Of a stretch of DNA of 64,000 nt, positions 12,076-26,200 are shown piece after piece. The notes under the pieces are model-generated. The model searched no databases, had not been told where the DNA came from, and saw nothing but the letters and a program-made list of their open reading frames with translations. This DNA is from Luscinia megarhynchos (lineage: Eukaryota > Chordata > Aves > Passeriformes > Turdidae): positions 613,786 through 677,785 of the forward strand of contig CM067572.1 of the NCBI GenBank assembly GCA_034336665.1. Reading direction: 5' to 3'. The position numbers were made by a program, and so were the translations under genes. Position 1 is the stretch's first letter, and each line of letters opens with the position of its first letter.

Positions 12076-13965
12076 AGTTAAGGTATGGTTGTCAAAATTA
12101 GTTAACACATTCATTTTTGATGTGTAACTTACTGCTTTTAGCTATTCTAGTTTAAATGGTCAGGTTTTGAGGCAGAGCTATGAAGGGATTTCTGGTTTGG
12201 AGCAGCTGTGACCTACAGGCTGAGGAATAACTTAATTGATGAGTAGTTCTGAATGGCTTCCTGGTGTTCACACTTCTCCCCTTATTCTTAGTGTAAATGT
12301 TTTCTGCCTTAATGGGTACAGTCACCCCCTCAGTGCCCCCGGGGTGGGAACTTCCCAGCTGGTGCAGGGAGAGCACGGGGTGACATTTCCACACCCAGGC
12401 ACACTCTGACTTTTTAAAGTGAGTCAGAATGCAGATCTGCAGAATGCAGGGTGGCGATGGGACGATGGGGACCATCCCCATCCTGCTTTCTCCTCTCCTT
12501 GCAGGAGCATTCCGAGTCTGAAGTCGCCCCTTCAGGCCCCGAGGCAAACTGTTCAAAGCATGCCTTTTTATTTCCTCTAGACCATGGAACTTCTCTGACA
12601 CAGAATTATTATTGTGGCACATAATTATGATTGGATGTCTTCATCATATAATTGCATGATATATAATGAGCAGCAAAAGCTTATTTCCTCTGCTCTTTGA
12701 ATACTGAACTTCTGAGATTAATTAAGCTGATACTGAAAATGCTTTTAATTATATATGCTGCATAAACAGCACTATTAAGATCAGATGAGAATATTATTGC
12801 CTGAACAATTTCAAAATTTTTTTTTCAAATACTCACTGTGTGTTTTATATTACTGTTTAAAGAAATGTGGGGATTTTTGGGAGGGATAAAAACCTCCCCA
12901 GACAGTGGGTGGGATATTGAACAAATACCTGAATATTTGCTGAAGCAATCAGCTACTTTGCTCTAATTGCAGTGTATAAAAGCAAGAGACTACAAAATTT
13001 AGAGTACTTTATTTAAGTAAATAGATGCTACCACATGTCTAATCCCTAATCTTTGTAGGTAGGAAATTCATAAAGTGTGTTTAGATCCTTCCTTCTAAAG
13101 CTGCAGCCACCCCAAATGAGACTGGTACTGGTGCCAGAAACGACACAATGAGTAGGACACCATCGATGAAGTCACTTGTGCAGCAGTGCCCCTGCCCATG
13201 GGGCTGGGCTGGCCCTGCAAGCTCTGGAGCAGCAATCCCTGCCTGGGGCACAGGAATGGATGTGCTTTAGCCAGGGCCAGGTGTGTGCCACACACCTGCT
13301 GAAGCCCTTGTCACAGAAATTTCAGTACACTGACACCTCTGCTGAAACCACTCAGGTGCAAGAAGGAATCTGAATTTCATAACCCCGAATTAAGGGATGC
13401 ACTACCGGAGTGGAACAGAGATCATGCCATGTTTGGCTTGCAAGAGATATATTGTTAATATTTTTGAGACTATTCAATATGCAGCAGTAATGTAAATGAG
13501 GCAAAAAAATACTAATTTGTATATTCCACATATTTTTTGGTGTTCTTGGACTAAGCATGAGTATCTGTCTAGTCACATCTCTGATGCCCTTTGCAGGGAG
13601 GAATTTTAACATGCCACCAGAACACGGGCAGAATAAACTTGGACTTTTTGGAATCCCATTTGTTCTCTTGTGTTTCAGGACACTGCAAAGGTTGACTAGG
13701 AATTACAGCTCTGTAGGCTACGCTGCTTTGTGCTGCTGTCTTTATCCATCTGTAGAGCTCCCCATCTCTTCCACAATGGGCTTTTTGGTGTCTGTCAAGT
13801 GCTCAGGAAAATGGACTCATTTATGTTTTCCTGTCCCTCTCACTAGTCATTTGCAACCATTTGTGTATTTGCAGCAAAGAAAACTCAAATTCACTAATTG
13901 ATGCACAAATACGCTCATTTACATGCAATTTGGTGGTTTTTTGGTTTTTTTTAAGAAATGCATCT

Positions 13966-14069
13966 ATTTGCATAAATAAAACCCCTTTCCCAAATATTAG
14001 TGTGAACAAAAGCCGTTTTCATGGATGCCAAAAAATGGCTGAATAGAAAAGCCAATTCTGAATTTGCAT
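13966..14069 (+). promoter_or_regulatory. Pair of perfect octamer (ATTTGCAT) motifs
   Basis: Exact ATTTGCAT words occur at 13966-13973 and 14062-14069, with related TACATGCAAT and ATGCACAAAT words just upstream (about 13900-13930). The surrounding AT-rich unique sequence could be a conserved noncoding element bound by POU factors. This is a motif observation only. Confidence 0.2.
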
Positions 14070-14200
14070 AATAGTTACTAATTGTTTTCTTTGCTATTAC
14101 CCTGTCTGTGCTTAATAGGCAATATTGGCTTCTGTTTCCTTTCTGGGTGCAGTTTGATGCAAGAATATTGAGCTGCTGTAGGAGATCTTAGTTTAACTTA

Positions 14201-17200
14201 TCTGGTTCCAGAGCAGCACTGGCAGGACCCAGCATGTGGCCCCTCACCAGGAGCTTCCCTCAGTGGGGGACAGCTAGGAGATTATTTATTCTCACAAAGC
14301 ATTGTGAGGTTTGGGGAAAATCTCAGTTTTTCTTTGGGGCAAGGAAGATTTATCTTTGTTGCAGCCAACATCTTTGGCTGAATGTTTTGTTCTTTCCAAA
14401 TAGCATTGCTAAAGCCTTGAGAGAGATTAGGGGAAAGAGTTTAAATTGGCAGTAAATAAATAAACAAATCTCTGCTTTGCTCGAGTATGTTTTATCAATT
14501 TCCTTCATTTAGAGATACAGAGAAAGATCTCACATGTTTTTACTGCTCTTGGTATTTATTGCAGCATTCCTGTGTTAAAATGTGGAAGTCAATATGGCTC
14601 AGGACCATTAAGTCAGACTGAGTTATCAGCTATCTGCAGGAAACACAGCCTGGTTTGCTGGGCAGGGATTTATTCAGTGGAGAACTATTGATTCTCCTTA
14701 TAAAGAAAGAGAAGAAGAGTAAACCAGATATGTTTTATGCTAGAGCAGAAAGGATGATTGCTTTATTTCACGGATGTTTTGCTGCACCTTAATAACTTCT
14801 CTGTTAAAAACTAATTGCTTCATTTCAGTGGAGCTGGGGATTCCAGTGTGCCTGCCTGGAGCAGCAGCAGGCAGCAGGGAGGTGGAACAAGCTGTGCTGC
14901 ACCTGCAGCATGGCCCCATGGCACTGGGAAACACTTGGGGTTATTTCAGCATGCACAGTGAGAGGATTCAGAGGAGCTGCAGATTTAGGACTTGGAGAAG
15001 TTCTGTAAAACACAGGAGAAGAATAAAATGGCCTATGTGGAGGATTTATTGGGAAGTGTGACTGAGATCCCTTTTTAACTCAGATTTGTCTGTCAGCATG
15101 GGATAAAGCCTGGTTTGTGCTACAGCAGTTATTAATAGAAGAATTGCATTTCCTTAGAAAAAGGAGAAGCAAGAGGGTAATTTTGGCCAAGTTTGTCTTC
15201 CAAAGCAAATTGCAAAGATTTGCCATTAATCTTGAGAGGAATGTGTTGGATTTTTATTTTGAAGACCAAATTACAGAGGGGATCTGCTAAGTTTTTATAA
15301 CATTTGTTCAAGTACATATACAGAGAGGAGAAAACAGTGTATCTGCATCTGTATACACTCTTGTCACTTAATATTCTGAAATTCCGTATTTAAGGATGAA
15401 ACACTGTAGATCCAGTACAGCTTTGGCAAGCTGGCATTCCTTCTCACTGTTTATTTGTGACCTGCCCTGGGTGTGTCTCAGTAAAGGTTTGTCCATCCCT
15501 GCTGCAGCCCAGCTTTGTCTGTGCTCAGGATGGAGAGATCCCAGTAGGGACACCTCCAGTCTCATCTCCAGCACCATTCAGCAGCCCAGCTAATCCTGGG
15601 GGTGAGAAAGATTTCTTCCTTTATTTGCAATTTTCTTTCCTTCTCTTGCCCATACTTCCTGCTTTTCACAGCAGTAGTTGTAAAAGAATTTCAGGAAGTG
15701 AATCTGTTATCAGTCCTTACAGATGTTTCTTCAACTTCTTGCCCCTTTCTGAAGCCAATCTGTTTCCTCTGAAGATGCAGTGCCCCTTTGCAGGGCCCCA
15801 GTGGGAGCTCAGCATCCCCTGAGCAGCCTCAGGAACACCCTGGTGAAGTTCTGCTTGGACATGTGCTGCTGTGTTCCTGTCTGCTCAGGAAAAGTGTGAC
15901 ACCGTGGTTTCCTTTGTCAGAAACGTATCTCTGCTGAAAAGGAAACATATTTCCTTTTGCACAACGGTGTCAAGAAAAGCAGAGGCCATTCAGAGTGCTG
16001 AGTGTGACAGGTCTGTGCCCTGTGCCCTGTCCCCCCATGGGTCAGTGTGCCACCGCAGCCATGTCACCAGCACACACACTGCACTGCCCCTCTGGGGGAT
16101 GCTCTTGCTCTCAGCAAAAATCCTTTTCCTAGATGTTTCTAAACTGTTTATCAGTTTAAAAGCATCAGAGATGATCAAGTCAGTTGAGACATTTAATTTT
16201 TGTGTAGTCACTCAGCAAAGATCAGTGCAGAGGCTTTATCCTCTGCAGTTTTTAATTTCATGCAGGTGAGTGAAAGCTCCATTAATCCTTTCCTGTGTCA
16301 TGCTCAGCAGGGCTCACATCCCCCTGGACCTTTTGGCCCATGTGTGTCTCAGCTTGCTTGGTTTGGGGTGTGCAGTGGGAGGTGTTGGAGCTATTGGTGC
16401 AAACACCTCATGGACCCAGATTCTCTAGAGAGCAGAAGGAATTGCTTTACTGAACTCCTCATTCAGCATGGAAAAAAAATTATGATCTAAAAATCAAAAT
16501 TTGAAAATATAGTCTAGAGTCAAGATTGATCATCCTGTGTTTAAGTCATGGTGATTTCAATTATTATTATTATTATTGCAAGTATTGAGGAATTTTCTTC
16601 TCCAAAATGCAACTCCTAATTCAGCATTCAGCAATCACCAGTTCTCTCTAAATCTGTGGTATCTTGCCTACATTTTTAACCAATACAATGTAAACCTATG
16701 ACATAAAGAGGCAGGAATACAGGATCAGTAAAGAGCTAAATTCAGATTAAATTCTCTTGGTATCTTTCACTTTTGTCTGTATGCCATTGGTATAAGTTAT
16801 CATTATCATCATTAAACAAACACTGTGTGAATTCTGTATTCTCTTGGTGATGCCACAGAAACAATATGCATGAAATAAATGTGATAGTTGCTATAAAGTC
16901 AACTTCCACAGTAGCTTTTAAAGTTTGCTGTAAAAGTCTTTGGCAGTTGTGATATTCATAGTGAATTAATCTCTTGCTTTTTTAGTTCATTGTATATTTT
17001 GAAGCTATAAAATTAATATTTACAGCTGTGTTATTGTATTGCTGTGTTACTTGTTACTGTATTAATGGACAGTTCATCATAAATAGAAATAACATTACGT
17101 TCTCCTACAGCTTACTTAGTTAATGTTATTTATTTCTATTATATTATTTCAGAAATCCTCACCTTAACTGCACTTGGAAATTTGTAAATACTCTGCTGCT

Positions 17201-20200
17201 TTTGGGCAGGACTTGAAATGCTCAGTAACTTCAGAATTACAGACCAGTTTCCCTTTGCTGTTAGAATATGTGAGCTATGCATACTTTTAAATAAAATTGA
17301 TATACCAGGTGCCATGTGTAGAGCAGAGTGTCTTAACACATTGTATGCAATGTGGTATTTTAGACAATGTTTTACATCAAGGAGATATTTCATTTAAACC
17401 CTTGATGATTTTGTATTTGCCTCTTATTTTCTCTCAAGAACTGTGAGTCTGTTTTGACAAGAATTTTAAACAGAGCACTAATAGCATGGTAATTCTGCTC
17501 AGAAGCTGACAGTGCACAACTGGCATTGGGATCACCCCTTTCCCTGGCTGGAATTGCAATCAGCCTTCAAAACTAATGTTGTTTAGGAGACATTGTTCAT
17601 CTGCCTCGTGCTTACTCACTTGAACAATAAGATCAGTTCAGGATTCCCTCAGGCAGGGTGTAGTAATGATTTGTCACTTGCAGGAAAGGACATTTCCATT
17701 TATTAGTTTTTGCTTTGTAACAGGGACTTGGGCTTCAGCAATTATAGATGTTGAACACACAGTGTTTCATCTGGTTGAATTTTTCCCAATTCGTTTGTGT
17801 TCCACGAGTTTTGCAGCAGAATTGTCAAGACTCTGGAGCTACATCAAAGATTTTCTGGGTGGCAAAAAAAGAGTCTGTTATCCAAGGAGGGGAGGAGATG
17901 GGGAAACCATTATAGCTTGGAGACATTTTCAAAAGGTGTAGAGGAAACGTGGCAGATCTCAGTGTAGAACACCTCGTGCAGCATGTTGTGTGGCATAGGA
18001 GAAACAGGGACAGGCCTTTGGGAAACTCTCCTTAATCCTGGGAGTGAGGAAGTGGATCTGCACTTTTCTCCCTGACAGATCCCAAATCAGTCTTTGAGTC
18101 TTTGTGCTTTCACACTTTATGCTGTCTTGATGTCACCTGAGCAAACAGTCCGGACTGAGAGCAGGGCTTAGCTGGATGTTCTGCTCCTTCTGCCCTTCCA
18201 TCTGCTCATAGGTCATGTGGATTTCTGATGTCACTTTAAAATTATAGCAATGGTTTCTGGGCCATGGTAACTTCATTATTAGCAGTGTCGAGCAGAATAT
18301 CAAAGCAAAATTGGAGGAAAAAAAGAATTTGAAGGCAGGGCCTGACTGTGTGTTATTTTTAGCACTTTTTAGAGTGACTGTTCTTAACTGCCAGGAGCTG
18401 ACAAGCAGGAGAAACACAGTGTGAATCAAGATGTTCACTTGTCATCTGTTCACATGTTTAATTTGTGAATTTGACATGCAAATGGTTCCTGTGCCACTGG
18501 TGTTGATGTGGCTGAGTGATGTACCAGCCGTGCTGGTGCCTCAGAGCAGCTCTCTGGGGGCTGGGGTCTCGCAGAAACGGGGGGTGCTGGCCATGGCCCT
18601 GGAGGCCCTGTGGGGCTGCCATGAGCCATCCTCATTCACCAAGGCAGGACATCCTAATGTGTGTTAGTTCTCTGTTGTGCACCTGCTTGTTTGCAATTTT
18701 ATAATGAAAATAGAGAAAGAAATCCCAAAGAGGAGTTTTCAAAAGTAGGCAGTATTTTTATCTATGCTGCAAGTGGGAAAACAGTCAAAAACCTCCCAAA
18801 GAGAATGAACACTTCTCACTCTCCAGAAGGCTCCAAGATGCTCAGCAGGAGACAAAACGTTCACTTGAGTGAGATCCTTATTTCCAGGTCCCCCCACAAC
18901 GTGTGCCCACCTAGCCTGGGCAGGGACAGCTCCAGTGTCCCATGGCAGTGTGACCACCACAGGAGAGAGGGGACTTGTCACAGAGCAGAGGGAGAGGCAT
19001 TAAAATCAACAACTGTACCAGCACAGGAAACTGAATACATTTGCAAATAGTAGAGATAGAAAAGGAGGAGGAGAGTAACTAGGAGAAAGAATGCATGGAG
19101 ATGGATTATTGCAAGAGAATGAAGGAAGCCACAAGGGAAAAGTGAGGTAAAATCAGAGATAAAGGGGGGGAATTTAGTGAGGAAAACAACCATACCTCAC
19201 TGAGTCTGGAAATCAGAATGCCAAGCTGTTATGTTCAGAGGTTTAATAGTTCTGTGATGTGCTTTGTGGCATGTACCAGCAATTCCATACAGTCAAAAAG
19301 ACAATAGAAATATTTCCACTTGCCAGTTTTTCCCAAGGCTTTCTGGTTTTTAACACTTTCTTGTCTATGGTATTTTTCCATAGAGTCACAAGATTTCCCA
19401 GTATAATGTGTGTGAGGGCTGAACAGTGGGAACAAGTGGGGTCTAACAGGATCTGCCCAAGAGCAATCAGTGTCTGCTAGTGCTAGAGCTGGCAAGACCC
19501 AGCAGCAAGGCTGCAGAGTGGCACAAGGGCACAATGCCCTTTGTTCCTGCCATGGTGCCCCTCATGGCTCCGGTGGATGGGAAGGAGGGGGCGAGATTCC
19601 TGAGCTGCAAAATGTTCAGGGTGACTCACAGCAAGGATTTACTCTCCTACCTACATACACAGTGCTCTTGGTGCAATTTTGTGTGGTATTTTTGTTTGGT
19701 TGTGGCCCATGGCCTGGGTTTAGTGCATGCCTTGTGCTGCAGGAGGAGGGCCCAGCACAAGCCCCTGGGGCTCCTTCCCACTGCACCACTGCCCTGGCCT
19801 GACACTCAGCAGATTCTTGTGCTTGGTTTTGGCTTTTTATCTGAGAGAGAAACAGCTCCCACATTTGTGTGGAGTAGTGGGGAAAAAGTTCCATTGCCTC
19901 AGCCCCTTCTGATAGGGATGTTATTCCAAAAGCCTCAGCAGCTGATCTGGCCAAGGCACAGGGAAACGTGCTGTATTCCATAGTACAGCTGGGCTCCAAT
20001 CCTACCAGACTTTTTAAAGCACTGGTTTAACATTTTCTTCTGTGGTTCAGTCAGCTTTACAATTCTGACAACAGCTGTTGCTTAATGTAGAAGTGGCAAA
20101 TAGATTTTAAAATCCAAGACATTTTCCTGCCCAAATCACTTACATTCTTCCTACAGTACCTAAAATGATCATAAGGGTTGCTGCTGGCTCACAGAGCTAA

Positions 20201-23200
20201 TGAATTGGATTTTAAACTCTGTATTTGCTACAGCTTATGACCCCTAATTTAGAAGATATATGAGGTGTGGAAAATGGGTATAGAAACAATTCTCCACTAC
20301 TTGCATTCCCTTGTCTGATGATACGTAAGGGGCTGATTTTAAAAAAGTCTTTTCTAAGTTCAATATATGAAGGTATGGGCATATACTGCTTTGTTATTGT
20401 TGTTATAAACAGACAGTAAAAACAATTCCACTTCCCTTGGGAAGTATTATATTAGTAAAACTGACTGTTGCAAAGTGAGCAAAATGTTTCTTTTAAAATA
20501 TCAAATGGTCTTGATTTTGTGAAGGGCTAAACCTTCAATACTGTATTGGCCTTGCACTGCTTTATTATTTTTGTATCTCAGTAATTCCAGAGGCTTCAGA
20601 TGGAATCAAGATCCCTGTGTGCTGTTCCCTGCATAAGCTTAAGAATCAAGATTATCAGAATGGTACCTTAATAAAATCTTTTCATTTAAATTGTACTTAA
20701 GGTGATCAGTAAAATCAGGCTATGGCAGCCCTGATCAGCGTTCATCTCCCTGTAGCTCTTTTCCTAATTAGTGCACATGGGCCACTTCTCTTTGTATTTA
20801 GTTCCAGTGGAACTGAGCAGGGGCTTTCCAGAGGAGCTGGGTGCTCAGCATCCCTCACTGGGAAACCCCAGCGTGGGTCTGTGGCTCCTTGTGGGGTGGC
20901 AGCTCTGCAGACGTGTGGCTTTGGGGCTGGCTGCAGCAGACACCACGTTAGGGCTGCAAGCAGAATCCATCTGAGCTGCAGAACAGGATCCATTCATCCT
21001 GAATGAAGTGTTGCTGTGGGTGCTGGAGCCTGTACCCTCACTGGTGGGAATGAGGATTTCATTTCAACCTCAGCCATGAATTATATATTTATCATATCAC
21101 TAACTAAGTGGCTAAATAGCCAACAAAACTCTTCTTTCTTTTGCTTGCTTTTTTTTTTTTTTAAAATACTTTATTTCCTTCTTATCAGAGTCAAAGTGTA
21201 TGACTACTGCAACTGCCTCATGTGAAAACCAGAGATCTGACTGTGCTGTCTGGGGATGGGAGGATTAATGACTCATGCTAATTGTATGCTTGGAATATGC
21301 TGTTTGGAAGACTGTAAATATCTACAATGGACTGGAATGATCTGAAGTTAATTCTGAAGTTAATGCCCTGGCTGGGCATTTCAATTCTCTGCAGAACTGA
21401 AAGTACCAAAGTTTTTGTGAGACCTGTGTGAAGACACAGTTCCTTCCTCCTCTTGTCCCAGACCACAGAGCACCAGGAGATGATTAACAATCTCTGCCAA
21501 TGCAGAATTTGAAGTGCTACGAGCTGCCAGCTCAGTGGGACAGAGTGGGAGCTGTGTGCTTCTCCTCAGAGACCTTGGCACCGGCGGCCATCGTCTGCCA
21601 GCCCTCAGTCCTGTCATCAGTTCTGCTTGTCTAAAGAGACTTTCCCTTGCTCTTGTGGCTGCTGCTGGTATCAGCCATCCCCCAGCTGGCTGCAGAACGT
21701 GCTCCCATCCCCTCCCTCCTGGAGCCAGCAGAGCCACAGCCATGGGCCTGCCTGGAGCCTCCCAGCTGCCTTCCCCCAGAGCCCCTGCCTGCCAAGGGCT
21801 CAGCACTTCCCAAACTCCACACTGCTCTAACTTCAAACTTGGCTTTTGTGGCTCCCAAACCCTGCCCTGCCCTCTGCCCTGGCTTTGGTTTGCAGCCATG
21901 CAGCCCTGGTGTTGTCAGCATGGAGTAAGGCATAAAAAGCTGACAACCTGGCATTTTTTCCTGCTACTCTGTAATTTAAAGCTAAATATGGATCTGGGTC
22001 TGCCTTGGCTTGTTTTGGAATTGCCTCTTAGTTATTTTGGCACCGCTTCCCACCAGTGTAGTAGGCTGCCATGTGTATAGACTGTTATCTGTCATGGATG
22101 TGACTCACTGTTCACTTCAAACAGTACCTAGATTACAATCAATCCCTGAAACATAACCTGAGTTTCTGTATGGCCCTGCTGGCAGAGCCTTCCTGAAGCT
22201 GCCCAGGACCTCACTCTCAGCTAGCACTCCCCAGTCCCTTGGAATTAACACAAGCTGGGACTCTCAGGTATTATCACTTTCAGGTTCACTTTACTTGGCT
22301 CTTAGAATTCCCACTTAACCCAACAGACTGTTTCCCAAATGATTCCAGAACTTGTCTGCTTCAGTAAGATGCCTTTTAAGTATAATGAGTAAGAAATTGT
22401 AACCAAAATGCTACTGGGGGTGCAAAAGTCAAGCCAAACCACAGGACCAGGAGTGTGTGGAATTCAGGCTCTGCTCGGTGTCAATTCCTCCTTTTTCAGA
22501 GAAAGTCCAACACCCCCTGCTTTTGCTGGTTTTGTTAGCACAGTTATGTGTTAGTAACTGGCTTAGCTGTTTGTTAGTTTGAGTCAGATGTCATCTCTAA
22601 ATGTGTGAATAGTGCTAGAACATAGGTAGAAGGATTCATCCTCTGCACCTGCCTTGGGTGGTGGGTAAGCTGAGCATTTCGAAGATGTATCTGGTTGTAC
22701 AGTATGAAAACTTTTCACCAAGTTAGTGATTTCTGGGAGTTTGGATGGATCATTTTCTCTTATTTCTCAGCTCAGATGAAGGCGGCCAGATTCCAGAAGA
22801 TGATAACATTTTCAGTGAAAAGCTACTGACAGTTTAATAGAGAGAATAAATTTGTAGTTGCAACACTCACAATAGCAAAAATGGGAGTGTTTTTTATTCT
22901 GATAATAGAAGCAGCATTGTCAAAAATATCAACGTGGGAAAGCTCTTGTGAGTGCTATCAATAGGGAATTTTCTGAGGAAAAATTATAGGCTTTGGCTGG
23001 TGCCTAGAGTGGATAAATCCCCTTTTCATTGGACACCATTGCTCAATGCAGCTTCAGTATTTGCAGTTCGACACCTACAAGAAACTCAGGATTTTTCTTA
23101 GGGACAAAATGGTCCCATTCCAGCGTTCACAGAGCAGCGCTCACAGCTGTCATACTGAGTTTCCAAGTGCATTTAATTTTGTTCTTTGCTTGGAATGTAG

Positions 23201-26200
23201 AGAGGACTGGCCTTGGTAAGTCCTGCTCATGGAATTAACCTGGACAGCCTCTGCTATTCCCAGAGCTCACTGCTGGTGGATTGAACATAAAACTGACGCT
23301 GGGGCACAGTGAAGGGCCTGTTTGTGGCTGCACTTTGCCACATCCCAGCTCACACTGCAAACAGAGTCACATCAGGTGACTTTGCACTGGATGCAGGGCA
23401 CCAGATGCATGTCTCATTGTAATTCCAGCTTCCCCAGTTTCTGTGTTTCAGAGCATATCCATCCTGCTCTTTGGACACGTGTAGTACTTCAGTGTTTCCC
23501 AAGCAGTTTCCTGAGGCACAGCATCCCTCAGGTCCATGAGATGCTCCAGCATTTACACAGTACATTTCCTCCCTGTCGCAACATCCCCGAGCTATTTCTT
23601 CAGAGACAGATTGTTTGAGTTTCTGCAAGTCAAAGAATGTTCAGTACTGCAGAAGAATCACTGAAGCTGCCATCACAGGGTACTGCTGGCTGCACACACC
23701 ACATTCTGTTCATTTCTTTCACCTCCCAAAACCTATTTGGAAAGATCCCTTGGAGTGCTTTAAAAATGTTAACACGTTGTCAGTCACTGTGCTGTCAGAG
23801 CTGTTCATTTGTCCTTCCTTGCTTACTTGGAGCTTAGAAATGATTAAAGAATGGAGCTGTTCCAGAAGCTTGTAAATACTGACAGCTCCCAATAGGTTTG
23901 GCAAACTCAGCAGTAGTGAGCAAATACACAGGTAGTTCGTGTGCCCAACTTTCTCCCTGGTTTTATATCTAATTCCCTGCTAGAACAGATGCTTGGAGTG
24001 CAGTTTTGTGTGCCAGGTACAGAAGTTCTGTGGAGAACATGAGTGCTCCCTCTGAGCCCTCAGGTGCTCCCAGAGGTGCCACATCTGCCCTGGGCTGGCC
24101 ACGGTGCCTGCAGAGCTCTGGCTCTTTCCTTGTTCCTTCTCCAGGTGCTGTGAAATCACCATCCATCACAACTGATGGCCACTGTAGAAATAACCTCTTT
24201 CTTTAAACAGCCCTTTTGCTATTGGAGGTCATATGTTTTCTGGGAGAATCCAAGCAATGTTTTTGCCACAGTCAAAAAGTGATGAGGAGGAAGCTCTGGA
24301 AGAGTGCATAGAATGGATCTCTGTCACATCAGGAGTGTTCTCCCACTCTCATGATCCCAAAGTGGTGTTTGATGCTGTCCAAGAACAAAGGTGGCCTTCA
24401 GCAGGGCGCCAGGCAAGGCAGAGCTGCAGCTTGTGGTGCATCAGCCACACTTCCCATGGCTCTGGTGGGGAGGGCAGGGCTGGGCTCACGAGCTGGGCAC
24501 ATGATAAGGGACAGGGAGAGCTTTATTTGCTGTTTGTGTCTCTGGCAGCTACCAGGAGAAGGAGCAGCTCAGCTGCCTTGCCTTGCCCGAGGGGTGACTC
24601 CAGAGCTCCCTCCTGTGCACAGCAGTGATCTCTGAGCTGGGACTCCGCAGCAAGGTGCAATGCAGACACAGTCCACCCCTTCCCTCTGCTGAATGCAGAG
24701 CCACAGCCAGGGCAGGAGAGCTCCATTCTGCACAGCCCAAATGTTCTGGAACTCTTCAAATTATTCCCTGTGCCAAAATAATTCGGATGTACATATTTGA
24801 GTATTGAAAACAATAGTTCTGTTACCCTGTTTTTCTTTCTCCACACAAAATTGAAGCTTGAATACACAGCTTCCTTGAATAAATGTGTGTGGTTTTTACA
24901 TAGAAACATCAAGGGATTGTTTTATTTTTTCTGAATTTTGAGGTACATTGTCTGACCTTAACAGACAATGTACTCAGTCAAAAGAGCAGCAAACACTGAA
25001 ATGGATGTGGAAGGAGAGTGCAGAGCAGCTCACCCCTCCGAGGCCTGCCCTGTGCCGTGCTCTGTGCCATAACCACGCCCAGTTGTCAGAGCTCCTGTGC
25101 CTGGGCGCTGCAGACTGGGGAGCAGATGGTGCTGGAGCTGTGCCACAGACAAGGTTTGCACATGTGAGTTTCTACACAGAGACAAATCAGCTCAAAAGGG
25201 AGTTCACGTTGCCCTGGCTGCTGGGTGCAGCTCTGCAAGAGCTTCTTCAGGTGTTGGCAGGAAATGAGGCTTTTGCTCCCACTCTGAGAGTTTGGAAAAA
25301 GTTTCCAGACAGTTTTGAAGCCCCACAATAACCAGGAGTTTGGTATAAAATGGAATGATGTCTCATTGCAAGTCCATCAAATGGCCATTAAGGATTCTGC
25401 AGTGTGAAAGCTGCTAGGAACAACTTCTCTGAAAGGAAATGGCTCTTTGTTTGCTTCCACCCTCAGATACAGTTTTCTCTGAAGTGAAAAGCAAGAGTTG
25501 TAATTTTTTTACATTTCATCTCCTTGCATGACAGATCAGGTTTTTAAAGAATCTTTGGTGAAGGATCCCAAGAACAGCATTTTGAAAATGCACGTGCACT
25601 TCCCAGGGAGGTTCATCCCCCGTGGCCTCAGCCCTGACATGAAATGATGGTGTGAGCAGCTTGCAGTGCCCATTGCTCCCCACATCCAAAAGGCCAGGTT
25701 TAATAGGAAAAAGGCTTATGACCTTTAAACACCTACTGTTTATGAATGTGATAATAGAATATTGAATACTGCATGTTCTGACACTAGGCCTTCTCTTGAT
25801 GGTGTGAGGTCTCAGCAGCTGGAGATAAAGTTGGTGGTGATCCTGGAGCTCACTTTTATGAAAATAAAAATGATCAAATTCATAACTGAATAAAACAAAG
25901 CTAAAAGCAAAGTTTATGCAACACTGACCAGAATGAAAAATGAAATGCCAGTGTCTGTCAATTTGCAATGTTTACACACTGTTAATCATCTCCAGCAGCC
26001 AGCAAGTAGTTTTATTTTAAAATCTTTTGTGTGTTTTTATTTAAAATATAAATATGGATATTCAAAATATGTAATGTTCAAAACTTACCCTAAAACATCT
26101 GGAGGCCACAAAAGAAAACAAATATAACTCAGTCCTTTCTAAAGATGAGCCCAGCTTTGCAAATTGGCCATTGGAAAGGGGTGGCTGGGCTTCCCACCCT

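Larger units (their letters stand above)
1..14200. other. Intergenic desert, distal upstream part, no supportable gene
   Basis: No exon of a recognisable protein, tRNA or other RNA gene was found. The open frames are short, mostly under 100 codons, overlap on both strands and match nothing I know. The sequence is moderately AT-rich and essentially unique, with no large tandem array or clear transposon. A few local signals are listed separately: a POU-type palindrome near 2640, a 23-bp palindrome near 5873, exon-like segments near 5401 and 8058, an X-box-like site near 9057, tandem inverted repeats near 12044 and octamers near 14000. A short GC-rich patch with a degenerate 15-bp GGCCCTGGCACGGGT-like repeat sits near 4695-4760. 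Long-range enhancers of ARHGEF26 or of an off-window gene could lie here, but that is inference. Confidence 0.7.

Noticed and set aside
12152..12622. 156-codon minus-strand open frame
   Set aside because: No recognisable family, no flanking splice signals and ordinary composition. Probably chance.
16208..16265. Exon-like segment with a strong CAG/GTGAGT donor
   Set aside because: The segment is short and its acceptor is weak, with a second acceptor-like word inside it. Chance is likelier than a real exon.
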